DNA of 13,695 bases from BM714 sp964644525 (GTDB lineage: Bacteria > Bacillota > Clostridia > Peptostreptococcales > BM714), in contig CAZXWC010000039.1 of NCBI GenBank assembly GCA_964644525.1, positions 1 through 13,695 of the forward strand, in the 5' to 3' direction. Below, in pieces: positions 1-7,493 of this stretch. The notes below the pieces were generated by a model. The model had not been told where the DNA came from, ran no database searches, and saw only the letters and a list, made by a program, of their open reading frames with translations. Both the position numbers and the translations under genes were made by a program. How positions within the stretch are numbered: position 1 is the stretch's first letter; every line of letters begins with the position of its first letter.

Positions 1-25
1 AAAAACAACGACGGAGAAGGTGTAG
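1..25 (+). CDS. livH: C-terminal end of an upstream gene, probably livH (partial)
   Basis: Reading the codons from base 2 gives KTTTEKV followed by a TAG stop at 23-25, four bases before the livM start. The gene that normally precedes livM is livH, the other membrane subunit of the branched-chain amino acid ABC transporter, and clostridial LivH proteins often end in a short basic tail with an -EKV type ending. Only seven residues are visible, so the assignment rests mainly on gene order. The livM ribosome binding site (GGAGAAGG, 13-20) lies inside this tail, as expected for a tightly coupled operon. Confidence 0.5.
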
Positions 26-28
26 ACG

Positions 29-1090
29 ATGAAAAAAAATACGAAAAAAAACATATTGACTTTGACAGCCCTGCTTTTGTTTATAGGCTTTCTTACTATA
101 GCCGACAAAATTTTTGATGCTTATGAAATGAGGATAATAAACCTTGCCGGTATATATGTCACACTCGGGCTCGGACTCAACCTAATAAACGGATTTACCG
201 GACTTTTTTCACTTGGACATGCGGGATTCATGGCTGTGGGCGCTTACACCTCGGCGATTTTGACAATGTCGCCCGAACTTAAGCAGATGAACTTTTTTCT
301 AAAGCCAATACTACCTATTTTTGCCGATGTGCAGTGGCCCTTTTTTCCGGCGCTTATAATGGCCGGACTTATGGCTGCAATTGCGGGAGCTTTGATTGGG
401 GCTCCTGTTCTCAGGCTCAATGACGACTATTTGGCTATAGCCACACTTGGATTTGGGGAAATAATAAGAATCATTTTCACCAACACGCAAACACTTACCA
501 ATGGCGCCCTGGGGCTCAAAGGACTTCCAGACTTTACAAACATATATTGGAGCTGGGGGACTGCTGTTGTTATGGTCGTTGTAATGGTTTTGTTGGTAAA
601 AAGCAGTTATGGACGAGCCTTCAAGGCAATAAGGGAAAACGAGATTGCCGCTGAAGCCATGGGTGTGGGTTTATTCAAGCACAAGATGATGGCTTTTGTT
701 TTGGGATCATTCATGGCGGGAGTAGGCGGAGCCCTTCTGGGCCACCTTATGGGAACAATAGACCCGCTTATGTTCAGATTCCTTATGACCTTCAACATAG
801 TGCTTATTGTTGTACTTGGAGGAATAGGAAGCATAACAGGAACGGTAATCAGCGCTGTAGTAGTTACTGTGATGCTTGAGGCCCTCAGGTTCTTAGACGG
901 TTCAATGGATTTCGGATTCATCCAAATTGAAGGAATACCCGGAATGAGAATGGTTGTATTCTCTGCGCTTCTTATGGTTGTCATTCTCTTTTATCAAAGG
1001 GGACTTATGGGCACCAATGAATTTCGTTGGGAATGGGTAACAAACCCGAAAGAAACGATAACAAATGCTTGGAAAAATAGAAAAGCCTAG
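29..1090 (+). CDS. livM: Branched-chain amino acid ABC transporter permease LivM
   Basis: This is an integral membrane subunit of a LIV/HAAT-type ABC importer, which together with LivH forms the channel for leucine, isoleucine, valine or related amino acids across the cytoplasmic membrane. The 353-residue protein is very hydrophobic, with a basic N-terminus (MKKNTKKN) and about eight to ten membrane segments. Residues 48-73 carry the family motif (GLNLINGFTGLFSLGHAGF then GAY). Around residue 200 the cytoplasmic loop GRAFKAIRENEIAAEAMGV matches the EAA-like loop that docks on the ATPases. Start ATG 29 has GGAGAAGG eight bases upstream. It sits directly between the livH tail and livG. Length and motifs are normal for LivM; the specific amino acid transported cannot be read from the sequence. 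Confidence 0.93.
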   Translation: MKKNTKKNILTLTALLLFIGFLTIADKIFDAYEMRIINLAGIYVTLGLGLNLINGFTGLFSLGHAGFMAVGAYTSAILTMSPELKQMNFFLKPILPIFADVQWPFFPALIMAGLMAAIAGALIGAPVLRLNDDYLAIATLGFGEIIRIIFTNTQTLTNGALGLKGLPDFTNIYWSWGTAVVMVVVMVLLVKSSYGRAFKAIRENEIAAEAMGVGLFKHKMMAFVLGSFMAGVGGALLGHLMGTIDPLMFRFLMTFNIVLIVVLGGIGSITGTVISAVVVTVMLEALRFLDGSMDFGFIQIEGIPGMRMVVFSALLMVVILFYQRGLMGTNEFRWEWVTNPKETITNAWKNRKA

Positions 1091-1109
1091 AGGAAAAGGA
1101 AGTGAAAAA

Positions 1110-1874
1110 GTGACTGTTCTGAAGACAGATAATATTACCATGAGATTCGGCGGATTGACGGCGGTCTCTGAATTTAATCTGGACATGAAAGAAGGCGAAA
1201 TAGTTGGCCTCATAGGACCGAACGGAGCCGGCAAAACTACCTGTTTCAATATGATAACCGGGGTTTACACCCCTACAGAAGGCAACATCCAATGCATGGA
1301 CACCGATATAACCGGAAAGAAACCCCATGAGATAACAAAACTAGGAATAGCGAGAACCTTTCAAAACATAAGACTCTTCAAGGACTTGTCTGTACTGGAC
1401 AATGTTATGGTTGCAGGACACATGCGTCTCAAATCAAACCTGTTTTCTTCCATAGTGAGAACCCCGGACTATGTAAAAAAAGAAAAAGCGATGTATGAAA
1501 AGTCAATGAGCCTACTAAAAGAAGTAGGCTTGGAAAAAGAGGCTGATGAAGTGGCAACATCGCTGCCTTACGGCAAGCAGAGAAGACTGGAAATAGCCAG
1601 GGCTTTGGCTACGGAACCAAAGATACTCCTTCTGGATGAACCGGCGGCCGGAATGAATCCACAGGAGTCCCTTGAACTTATGGAATTCATACATGACGTA
1701 AGGGATAAATTCAAGGTTTCCATACTCATGATTGAGCACCATATGCAGGTAATCATGGGGGTTTGTGAAAAAATTTATGTTTTGGATTACGGAGTCACCA
1801 TTGCCCAAGGCAATCCCCGAGAGATTCAAAACAACCAAAAGGTCATCGAGGCATACTTGGGGGTGGACGAATAA
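1110..1874 (+). CDS. livG: Branched-chain amino acid ABC transporter ATP-binding protein LivG
   Basis: This is one of the two cytoplasmic ATPases that drive the LIV importer. The preferred start is GTG 1110, because AAGGAAG lies seven bases upstream and the resulting 254-residue protein has the usual LivG length. An in-frame ATG at 1065 would lie inside livM and add 15 unconserved residues. Walker A is GPNGAGKTT (36-44), the signature is LPYGKQRR (152-159; LPYG rather than LSGG is common in LivG), and Walker B is LLLDEP (173-178), followed by AAGMNP, the typical LivG form of the D-loop region. The switch histidine is in MIEHHM. The stop overlaps the livF start by one base (TAATG), so the two ATPases are translationally coupled. 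Confidence 0.94.
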   Translation: MTVLKTDNITMRFGGLTAVSEFNLDMKEGEIVGLIGPNGAGKTTCFNMITGVYTPTEGNIQCMDTDITGKKPHEITKLGIARTFQNIRLFKDLSVLDNVMVAGHMRLKSNLFSSIVRTPDYVKKEKAMYEKSMSLLKEVGLEKEADEVATSLPYGKQRRLEIARALATEPKILLLDEPAAGMNPQESLELMEFIHDVRDKFKVSILMIEHHMQVIMGVCEKIYVLDYGVTIAQGNPREIQNNQKVIEAYLGVDE

Positions 1875-2587
1875 TGCTGATAATAAAAGATTTGAATGTC
1901 CATTACGGAGGCATCCACGCTCTAAAAGGGGCTAACATTCATGTTCCCGAGGGTAAAATAGTAACGCTCATTGGCGCTAATGGAGCGGGTAAAAGCACAA
2001 CACTCAGGTCCATAATGAGAATAGTCAAAAGCTCTGGCGGGGACATAGTCTACAATGGAGAGAGCCTGCTTGCAAAAAAAACTACAGATGTAGTGAAAGA
2101 GGGAATCGTATTGGTGCCCGAAGGCAGGCGGGTCTTCCCCAATCTTACAGCAAAGGAAAATTTGTTTCTTGGAGCCTATCTAAGAAACAACAAGGAAGAG
2201 GTTGAAAAGGACATGTTGTGGGTTTACGACCTTTTTCCTAGGCTTAAGGAGCGGGAATGGCAGCCTGCTGGAACACTGTCCGGCGGGGAGCAGCAGATGC
2301 TTGCCGTTGGGCGCGGTCTGATGTCAAATCCCAAGCTTATGATGATGGACGAGCCGTCTCTGGGCCTTGCCCCGCTTATAGTAAAAGACATATTTGATAT
2401 AATCAAGGAAATACACAAAAAAGGGGTAACGATATTGCTTATTGAGCAAAATGCGAAAGCAGCCCTTGAAATAGCTGACTATGGATATGTTCTTGAAACG
2501 GGAAGAATTGTCCTCGAAGGCCCCGGCAAGGAGCTTCTTGTAAATGAAGATGTAAAGAACGCCTACCTGGGAGAAGCTAAGGAATAA
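1874..2587 (+). CDS. livF: Branched-chain amino acid ABC transporter ATP-binding protein LivF
   Basis: This is the second ATPase of the LIV importer, 237 residues, the usual LivF length. Walker A is GANGAGKST (34-42), the signature is LSGGEQ (135-140), and Walker B ends in MMMDEP (DE at 159-160), followed by the LivF-typical SLGLAP. VPEGRRVF near residue 81 is also a LivF hallmark. The start overlaps the livG stop, and G-rich bases at the end of livG act as the ribosome binding site. It is the last visible gene of the operon; the assembly gap begins three bases after its stop, so any terminator or further liv gene downstream is hidden. Confidence 0.94.
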   Translation: MLIIKDLNVHYGGIHALKGANIHVPEGKIVTLIGANGAGKSTTLRSIMRIVKSSGGDIVYNGESLLAKKTTDVVKEGIVLVPEGRRVFPNLTAKENLFLGAYLRNNKEEVEKDMLWVYDLFPRLKEREWQPAGTLSGGEQQMLAVGRGLMSNPKLMMMDEPSLGLAPLIVKDIFDIIKEIHKKGVTILLIEQNAKAALEIADYGYVLETGRIVLEGPGKELLVNEDVKNAYLGEAKE

Positions 2588-2590
2588 GAA

Positions 2591-2690
2591 NNNNNNNNNN
2601 NNNNNNNNNNNNNNNNNNNNNNNNNNNNNNNNNNNNNNNNNNNNNNNNNNNNNNNNNNNNNNNNNNNNNNNNNNNNNNNNNNNNNNNNNN
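2591..2690. other. Assembly gap (100 Ns)
   Basis: Exactly 100 unknown bases, the conventional placeholder for a scaffold gap of unknown size. It separates the liv operon from the amidohydrolase island, so the two may be farther apart than shown and genes may be missing here. Confidence 0.98.
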
Positions 2691-2692
2691 CG

Positions 2693-2713
2693 CAAAAGGG
2701 GCATGCTCTTTTG
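2693..2713 (-). terminator. Possible terminator of the PucR-type regulator
   Basis: On the minus strand CAAAAG (plus 2708-2713) pairs with CTTTTG (plus 2693-2698) around a 9-base centre, 25 bases beyond the regulator stop. The stem ends in a short T-run but then meets GCG and the assembly gap. The position suits a terminator for the regulator; the structure is AU-rich and weak. Confidence 0.3.
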
Positions 2714-2738
2714 ATGTATAAAGCGGAATCCGGCGCCA

Positions 2739-4580
2739 TCATTTCAGCAGATCCTTAATTTCGAAAGCTATCTGAAGGCGCAGGCGGTCCTGGTAATTTT
2801 TAAGGTCCAGATTAAGCAGGTCGGAAATCCTGTTTAATCGGTATGTCAGTGTGTTTCCATGTATATGCAGCCGCTTTTTGGATTCGGACCAATTGCAATT
2901 GCTTTTCAAATAAACATCTAGAGTTTCTAGGAAATCCTCCCTTGAATTGTGTTGATAGTTGAGAAGGGGAGACAAGACCTTTTGAAAATACGAAAGGAGG
3001 TCTTTCTTGTCGTTTGCAAGAAGAAAGCGCTTTACTTCTATGTCTTTAAAGTAGAGAGATTCTATTGGGGCAGTGGAGTTTTCAATCATCCTTACAGTCT
3101 GTTTTGCGGATTCGTAGGCATTCCTGAAATCCCTTATTTTTCCGAAAGAATCACTGATTCCGATTCTTAATTTGATAGCCTTGAATTCGTGGCTGTAATT
3201 TTGTTGGTATTTAGTTCTGACAATATCGAGTACTTTCTCAACATCGCAATTGTCCTTGCTGCTTGAAGAATCCAAAATGCATACTATGGAATGATGCCTT
3301 ATCAAAGCAATCGAACCAGGAAAATGGGTTCTCAGTTCGGCATTGAATGGACTGTAATAATGTTTTAAACAATCCCAAATGTGTTTCTCCTTTTGTTTGT
3401 CTTCATTATTGGAGTGATTAAAAACAAAACGTATTATGAGTATCCTGTGGGGAGAAGAAATGTTGAACTTGTAATTTGCTGAATATTTTTCAAGATATAC
3501 TTCATTGTCTCCTGTAAGAAGATTGTCGAGGAAATCCCCTTTCAAAGATTGTTCAAGGTCGATTAGCTCATTCTGTTTGAGCATTTCGATTGCAAGTATG
3601 GTTGCGCTCCTCTCCGCGATTATTACATCATTTTCAGCCAGGGGAACAGTTGGGCTTACGAGACAAAGCCAACCCATAATTTCTTGTTTAACCATAATAG
3701 GGAAAGTAAAAAAGTGCATATCCAAAGTTGGATCAAAGAAAGTCGATTTTTTATATTTTTTTAACTTTGCTATCATAAGAGATTTTAAGTCGTAATAATT
3801 TGGGGGGACCCTTTTATCGAAAGTATGGTTTGAAATGTTATAAAAAAGATCTACAAGAAATACATTTTTTCCGGAAAGAGATTTTATTTCGTTTAGAATG
3901 TCGTCGAAGGAACTCCCTTTCAGAACCATGTTAGTAAATTTTCCGTGTATTTGGGTGCTGTATTTATACATGTTTCTTTGATTTTCGATTATTTTGTTGT
4001 ACTTTTCAAGTTTCTGATTGTTTTGAAGCTCGTTTTCAAGATTTTTTGCATTTATTACTGCTATGGTTGCCTGTACGGAGATTGCTTTAAGAAGTTCAAC
4101 ATCATCCTCTAAAAGAGGTGCGTTGTTTTTGAAATTGTCAATAACCAGGACGCCCAAAGCCTTGTCTTTATAAATGAGAGGGCAGCAAATGGAACCATAA
4201 ATATTTGATGGATCGACATTTCCGGCCAGGGTCAACTCAATATTATTTGAGGAAAGATTGTTCATATGTTCTTTTACAGCTTGTCGATCAGGGAAAAAGA
4301 TAGCTTCCTTTTTTACAAAAGCAAGACCTGTCATCGATTCACCCGGGGCCATTTTTACATTGCTTACGGCATCCCCCATTCCTACATAGGCAAACATCTC
4401 CAAAAGGTCGAGCGAATTATTGTAAAGGAAAATGCAGCCGGTATCTCCCCCGTCTATCAAATCCAAGGACAATTCCAACAGGGCCTTGAGAATTTGGCTG
4501 GTATTTTGTGATGAGTTCAATATCTGAGTTGCATCCAATAGGGCCTCTAGTTTTTTTTCTCTGGAGCTAGCAGGCGACAT
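2739..4580 (-). CDS. GAF-domain PucR/CdaR-type transcriptional regulator
   Basis: This is a predicted cytoplasmic, ligand-sensing DNA-binding regulator of 613 residues. An N-terminal GAF domain spans roughly 10-180 (GESMTGLAF and ICCPLIYKDKALGVLVIDN are typical GAF strands). A charged coiled-coil linker runs about 185-215, followed by a second, weakly recognisable sensor-like region to about 345. A GGDEF-like CdaR middle domain lies about 390-500 (RILIIRF...LRIGISD). The C-terminal PucR helix-turn-helix holds ETLDVYLKSNCNWSESKKRL and HGNTLTYRLNRI. The start at 4580 is chosen because AAAGGAGGG (4588-4596) lies seven bases upstream; an upstream in-frame ATG at 4634 has no such site. It is divergent from the M20D gene at 4779, 198 bases away, and probably controls that gene and its neighbours. 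PucR and CdaR relatives regulate purine, sugar-acid or amino-acid catabolism; the ligand here is unknown. Confidence 0.85.
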   Translation of the reverse strand: MSPASSREKKLEALLDATQILNSSQNTSQILKALLELSLDLIDGGDTGCIFLYNNSLDLLEMFAYVGMGDAVSNVKMAPGESMTGLAFVKKEAIFFPDRQAVKEHMNNLSSNNIELTLAGNVDPSNIYGSICCPLIYKDKALGVLVIDNFKNNAPLLEDDVELLKAISVQATIAVINAKNLENELQNNQKLEKYNKIIENQRNMYKYSTQIHGKFTNMVLKGSSFDDILNEIKSLSGKNVFLVDLFYNISNHTFDKRVPPNYYDLKSLMIAKLKKYKKSTFFDPTLDMHFFTFPIMVKQEIMGWLCLVSPTVPLAENDVIIAERSATILAIEMLKQNELIDLEQSLKGDFLDNLLTGDNEVYLEKYSANYKFNISSPHRILIIRFVFNHSNNEDKQKEKHIWDCLKHYYSPFNAELRTHFPGSIALIRHHSIVCILDSSSSKDNCDVEKVLDIVRTKYQQNYSHEFKAIKLRIGISDSFGKIRDFRNAYESAKQTVRMIENSTAPIESLYFKDIEVKRFLLANDKKDLLSYFQKVLSPLLNYQHNSREDFLETLDVYLKSNCNWSESKKRLHIHGNTLTYRLNRISDLLNLDLKNYQDRLRLQIAFEIKDLLK

Positions 4581-4601
4581 GTAAAAACCCTCCTTTAGCT
4601 T

Positions 4602-4617
4602 ATAATATAAAAGTATA
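4602..4617 (-). promoter_or_regulatory. AT-rich -10-like region of the regulator
   Basis: On the minus strand TATACT (plus 4612-4617) and TATTAT (plus 4602-4607) lie just upstream of the regulator's ribosome binding site. No convincing -35 is found at the right distance, so the exact promoter is uncertain and may need an activator. Confidence 0.3.
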
Positions 4618-4672
4618 CCACAAAAAAGTACCATATTCTTTGGTGTTTAGCACATAGAATTGCTTATTCTGA

Positions 4673-4683
4673 ATTGTTACAAT
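4673..4683. promoter_or_regulatory. Candidate operator ATTGTTACAAT
   Basis: This is a perfect dyad of ATTGT and ACAAT with a single central base, placed in the middle of the 198-bp divergent region between the regulator and the first amidohydrolase. A TATACA -10-like hexamer follows at 4693-4698. The placement fits an operator for the adjacent PucR-type protein, but binding is inferred only. Confidence 0.3.
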
Positions 4684-4708
4684 GTTGTTAATTATACAAA
4701 ATGACTGG

Positions 4709-4737
4709 GCACCCCATATTTTTGAGTATGGTGGTGC
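4709..4737 (+). promoter_or_regulatory. Stem-loop in the 5' region of the first amidohydrolase
   Basis: GCACCCCATA (4709-4718) pairs fully with TATGGTGGTGC (4727-4737) apart from one bulged T, leaving an 8-base loop. The stem is followed by TTTAAATT rather than a long T-run. It lies 41 bases before the ATG at 4779, so it could be a leader hairpin, an operator dyad or a weak attenuator. Confidence 0.4.
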
Positions 4738-4778
4738 TTTAAATTGCAATCAGCTTCAAATAGAAAAGGAGGATTAAG

Positions 4779-5942
4779 ATGAAAGTAAAAGAAAAAGCAA
4801 AAGAGTACAAAGCTTATGCGGTAGAAATGAGAAGAGAATTCCATATGCACCCTGAACCCAGCATGAAGGAAGTGAGGACTTCCGATAGAATCATCGAGGA
4901 GCTGGAGAATATGGGGATAGAAGGGGAAAAAGCTGCGGGAACCGGAGTTGTTGCAATGATTGAAGGAAAAGGGCCGGGTAAAACAATAGCCCTAAGGGCG
5001 GATATAGACGCCTTGGATCTTCAGGAAGCAAACGATGTTCCCTATAAGTCGCAAAATAAAGGATTTATGCATGGCTGCGGCCATGACGGCCATGCTGCGG
5101 GCCTGCTTGCGGCGGCAAAAATACTAAAGTCGGAATCCGACAAATTCAACGGACGCGTAAAGCTATTGTTTCAACCGGGGGAAGAAACAGCAAGGGGGGC
5201 AAAAGAGCTGATTAATGAAGGGGTTCTTGACGATGTTGACGGTATTTTCGGCATTCATTTATGGAATGATTGTGAAGTTGGAACGGTTTCCGTCGAAGCG
5301 GGACCAAGAATGGCTTCTGCCGGACTTTTCAAGATTTATGTAACGGGAAAAGGAGGACATGGGTCCATGCCCCACCAGGGAATTGACGCAGTTCTTGTCG
5401 GTTCGGCCATAGTGTCAAACCTACAGTCATTGGTGGCCAGGGAAATAAGCCCTCTTGATCCTGCGGTACTTTCAATCGGTATCTTCAATGCAGGGAGTCG
5501 TTTTAATGTTTTGGCCGGAGAAGCCTATCTTGAGGGAACGACCAGATGCTTCGATTATGCTGTAAACGACGCCTTTGAACCCATGATGAGGCGCGTAATT
5601 GAAAATACGGCTGAGAGTTATAGGGCCAAAGCCGTATTGGACTACGAGCAATTGATAGTCCCGACCATAAATGTTCCGGAGATGTCCATGATTGGAGAAG
5701 GCGCAGTCGAAAAACTCTTGGGAAAAGAAGGGCTGGTAAAATATGAAAAGACAACTGGAGGAGAAGATTTTGCTTTCTATCTTGAAAAGGTTCCGGGTGC
5801 GTTTGCCTTTGTAGGAACAAAAAACGAGGAAAAGATTCCGCTTTATCCTCACCACCATCCAAAATTCGATATAGACGAAGATGCCCTTGAAGTAGCGGCT
5901 GGACTCTATGCGCAATATGCAGTCGATTTTCTTTCTGATTAA
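4779..5942 (+). CDS. M20D family metal-dependent amidohydrolase (paralogue 1)
   Basis: This is a predicted cytoplasmic metallo-amidohydrolase of the peptidase M20D group (HipO/YxeP/IAA-amino-acid hydrolase-like), which cleaves the amide bond of N-acylated amino acids or similar conjugates. The 387-residue length is typical. Seen in the sequence: HMHPEPS (22-28), LRADIDAL (72-79), the metal-binding MHGCGHDGH (Cys100, His102), FQPGEE (Glu135 as likely base, Glu136 as ligand), GIHLW (His160) and PHHHPKF (His358-360). The dimerisation lid with GKGGHGSMPH is present. No signal peptide is seen. AAGGAGG precedes the ATG. Residue 80 is Asp where the family usually has Pro (DALP). It is very similar to the gene at 10468-11631, about 80% by eye, and is followed by a permease gene. 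Exact substrate unknown. Confidence 0.88.
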   Translation: MKVKEKAKEYKAYAVEMRREFHMHPEPSMKEVRTSDRIIEELENMGIEGEKAAGTGVVAMIEGKGPGKTIALRADIDALDLQEANDVPYKSQNKGFMHGCGHDGHAAGLLAAAKILKSESDKFNGRVKLLFQPGEETARGAKELINEGVLDDVDGIFGIHLWNDCEVGTVSVEAGPRMASAGLFKIYVTGKGGHGSMPHQGIDAVLVGSAIVSNLQSLVAREISPLDPAVLSIGIFNAGSRFNVLAGEAYLEGTTRCFDYAVNDAFEPMMRRVIENTAESYRAKAVLDYEQLIVPTINVPEMSMIGEGAVEKLLGKEGLVKYEKTTGGEDFAFYLEKVPGAFAFVGTKNEEKIPLYPHHHPKFDIDEDALEVAAGLYAQYAVDFLSD

Positions 5943-5960
5943 TACAGTTTGAAATAAGGG

Positions 5961-5986
5961 AAAAACACACTTTTACGGACTTGACT
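5961..5986 (+). repeat. Left copy of a 26-bp perfect inverted repeat
   Basis: This segment, beginning AAAAACACACTTTTACGGAC, is exactly reverse-complementary to 7494-7519. It starts 18 bases after the first amidohydrolase stop and lies upstream of the first permease gene. The match fails on the next base at both ends. It is directly followed by small dyads: TTGAC (5981-5985) with GTCAA (5994-5998), and CTCTT (5988-5992) with AAGAG (6001-6005). Confidence 0.9.
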
Positions 5987-6075
5987 GCTCTTGGTCAATA
6001 AAGAGTAGAACAAACAGTATACATAATTGGATTGAAACAATAAAACTGATGATAGAAAGAAGGAGGAAAAGAAAC

Positions 6076-7287
6076 ATGTATAATTTCGCACTCGCATTTA
6101 CAGTATGCTGTATCGCTTTTGCTATTGGTGAGTTTGTAAGCATAAGAACAAAAGCATGGGTTCCCGGAATATTTGTTACAGCTGTGGTTATGTTAGTTGG
6201 CTACTGGACGGTACTGCCCCACGACTTGATTAGCGACAGCTTCCTGATTCCGTTCGGCAGCACCATAGGCATTTATTTGCTTATTGTCCACATGGGAACT
6301 GTTATAAGCTTAAAACAATTGATTGAGCAATGGAAAACCATAGTAATTTGCCTTTTTGGATTGGCTGGAATGATCAGTATTTCATATTTCCTTTGTCCCC
6401 TGTTTATGCCTAAACTTTTGGTTGTTGCTGGATTGCCGCCGTTGACGGGTGGAATTGTTGCGGCAACAATTATGCAAAAAGCTGCTGCTGAAGCCGGCCT
6501 GCTAACAGCTTCGGTTTTTGCAATTACAATGTATTGCATCCAGGGTTTTGCGGGCTATCCAATTACTGCAGTATGCTTGCAAAAAGAAGGTAAGCGCTTG
6601 TTGAAAAAACTTCGATCAGGAGAAGATTCCATCTCGGACGAAGAGAGAAAGAACCTGGTCAGTGTATCTGCAGTAGCTAATGTGGATCCAAATGAAAAAA
6701 AACTAATGCCTAAAATTCCGGAAAAATACAATAGCTCTGTTGTTGTATTAGGCAAATTGGGTCTGGTTGGTTGGATTGCCAGCATGCTTGGTTCATGGAC
6801 GGGAGTAAGCGGGGCTATTTGGGCATTGGTAATGGGTGTTTTGTTTACAACAATAGGTTTTCTGGACAGAAGCGCCTTGAATAAAGCGAACTCATATGGA
6901 ATTGTTATGTTTGCCTTGATGATGTATGTTTTCGATGGACTTAAAGACTGTTCCATCAGCATGTTGGCTTCACTTATCGGGCCAATGATTATTCTGATCG
7001 TAGTAGGTGTTGCGGGCATGGGAATATTCTCATTCATAGCCGCAAAGGTTCTTAAAGTTTCTTTTCCCCTTGCATTTGCAAATGCTTTGACCGCATTGTA
7101 CGGATTTCCGTGCGACGCAATTATTACTGAATCAACTTGTACTTCGCTCGGAGAAACAGAAGAGGAAGTTGACTACCTGATGAGTAAAATGTTCCCATCC
7201 ATGATTGTTGGCGGATTTACTTCTGTTACAATTACTTCCGTCTTTGTGGCAGGGGCCTTTGCTCTTATGATTCCAAACTTCATGTAA
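6076..7287 (+). CDS. Polytopic membrane protein, putative permease (paralogue A)
   Basis: This is a 403-residue, very hydrophobic protein with about ten to eleven membrane segments in two halves, split by a charged loop at roughly 170-230 (KEGKRLLKKLRSGEDS onward). That layout resembles two-repeat secondary carriers such as GltS-type sodium/glutamate symporters, but I do not recognise the family by name. Conserved with its paralogue at 7930: IGEFVS, HMGT, QWKTIVI, the helix-breaking PPLTGG (121-126), GYP (160-162), an ALYGFP.D motif and MIVGGFTSVTI. The start is ATG 6076, with AAGGAGG (6060-6066) nine bases upstream; the in-frame ATG at 6049 lacks a site. It follows an M20D amidohydrolase, suggesting that it carries that enzyme's substrate or product. 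The gene is enclosed by 26-bp inverted repeats. Role as transporter is inferred. Confidence 0.75.
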   Translation: MYNFALAFTVCCIAFAIGEFVSIRTKAWVPGIFVTAVVMLVGYWTVLPHDLISDSFLIPFGSTIGIYLLIVHMGTVISLKQLIEQWKTIVICLFGLAGMISISYFLCPLFMPKLLVVAGLPPLTGGIVAATIMQKAAAEAGLLTASVFAITMYCIQGFAGYPITAVCLQKEGKRLLKKLRSGEDSISDEERKNLVSVSAVANVDPNEKKLMPKIPEKYNSSVVVLGKLGLVGWIASMLGSWTGVSGAIWALVMGVLFTTIGFLDRSALNKANSYGIVMFALMMYVFDGLKDCSISMLASLIGPMIILIVVGVAGMGIFSFIAAKVLKVSFPLAFANALTALYGFPCDAIITESTCTSLGETEEEVDYLMSKMFPSMIVGGFTSVTITSVFVAGAFALMIPNFM

Positions 7288-7321
7288 AAAAGAGAAGGAA
7301 GAATCATTAGAAAATTGATTT

Positions 7322-7362
7322 GCCACTGGATGCATACTTGATACTATTTGCATTCCGGTGGC
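7322..7362 (+). terminator. Hairpin after the first permease, possible terminator
   Basis: GCCACTGGATGCA (7322-7334) pairs with TGCATTCCGGTGGC (7349-7362) with one wobble and one bulge around a 14-base loop, starting 35 bases after the permease stop. The bases that follow (GCTGGCTTTGAATTTCT) are only moderately T-rich, so termination or 3' end stabilisation is likely but not certain. Confidence 0.45.
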
Positions 7363-7493
7363 GCTGGCTTTGAATTTCTACCGGCAAAGTGTCGGGGGCA
7401 ATGGATTCCGGTCAAAAGGAAACAAGAAAGTAATAGCAACAATAGAACTATATCGGATTTATAATGCCCATATGGCAAGTAAGTATAAGTATA

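Noticed and set aside
1065..1109. Upstream ATG start for livG at 1065
   Set aside because: It lies inside livM, has no ribosome site and adds unconserved residues; GTG 1110 has AAGGAAG and gives the normal family length.
2324..2704. Minus-strand open frame running through the assembly gap
   Set aside because: It is open only because unknown bases cannot form stops; one end lies antisense to livF.
4732..4748. Sigma-54-like promoter TGGTGCTTTAAATTGCA before the first amidohydrolase
   Set aside because: The GG and GC pairs are separated by 11 bases instead of the required 10, the bases overlap the stem-loop, and the adjacent regulator lacks an AAA+ sigma-54 activator domain.
5472..5970. Minus-strand open frames of 147 and 155 codons opposite the first amidohydrolase
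   Set aside because: They are shadows of a strongly conserved enzyme gene, have no ribosome site or recognisable motifs, and similar shadows appear opposite the paralogue near 11240-11656.
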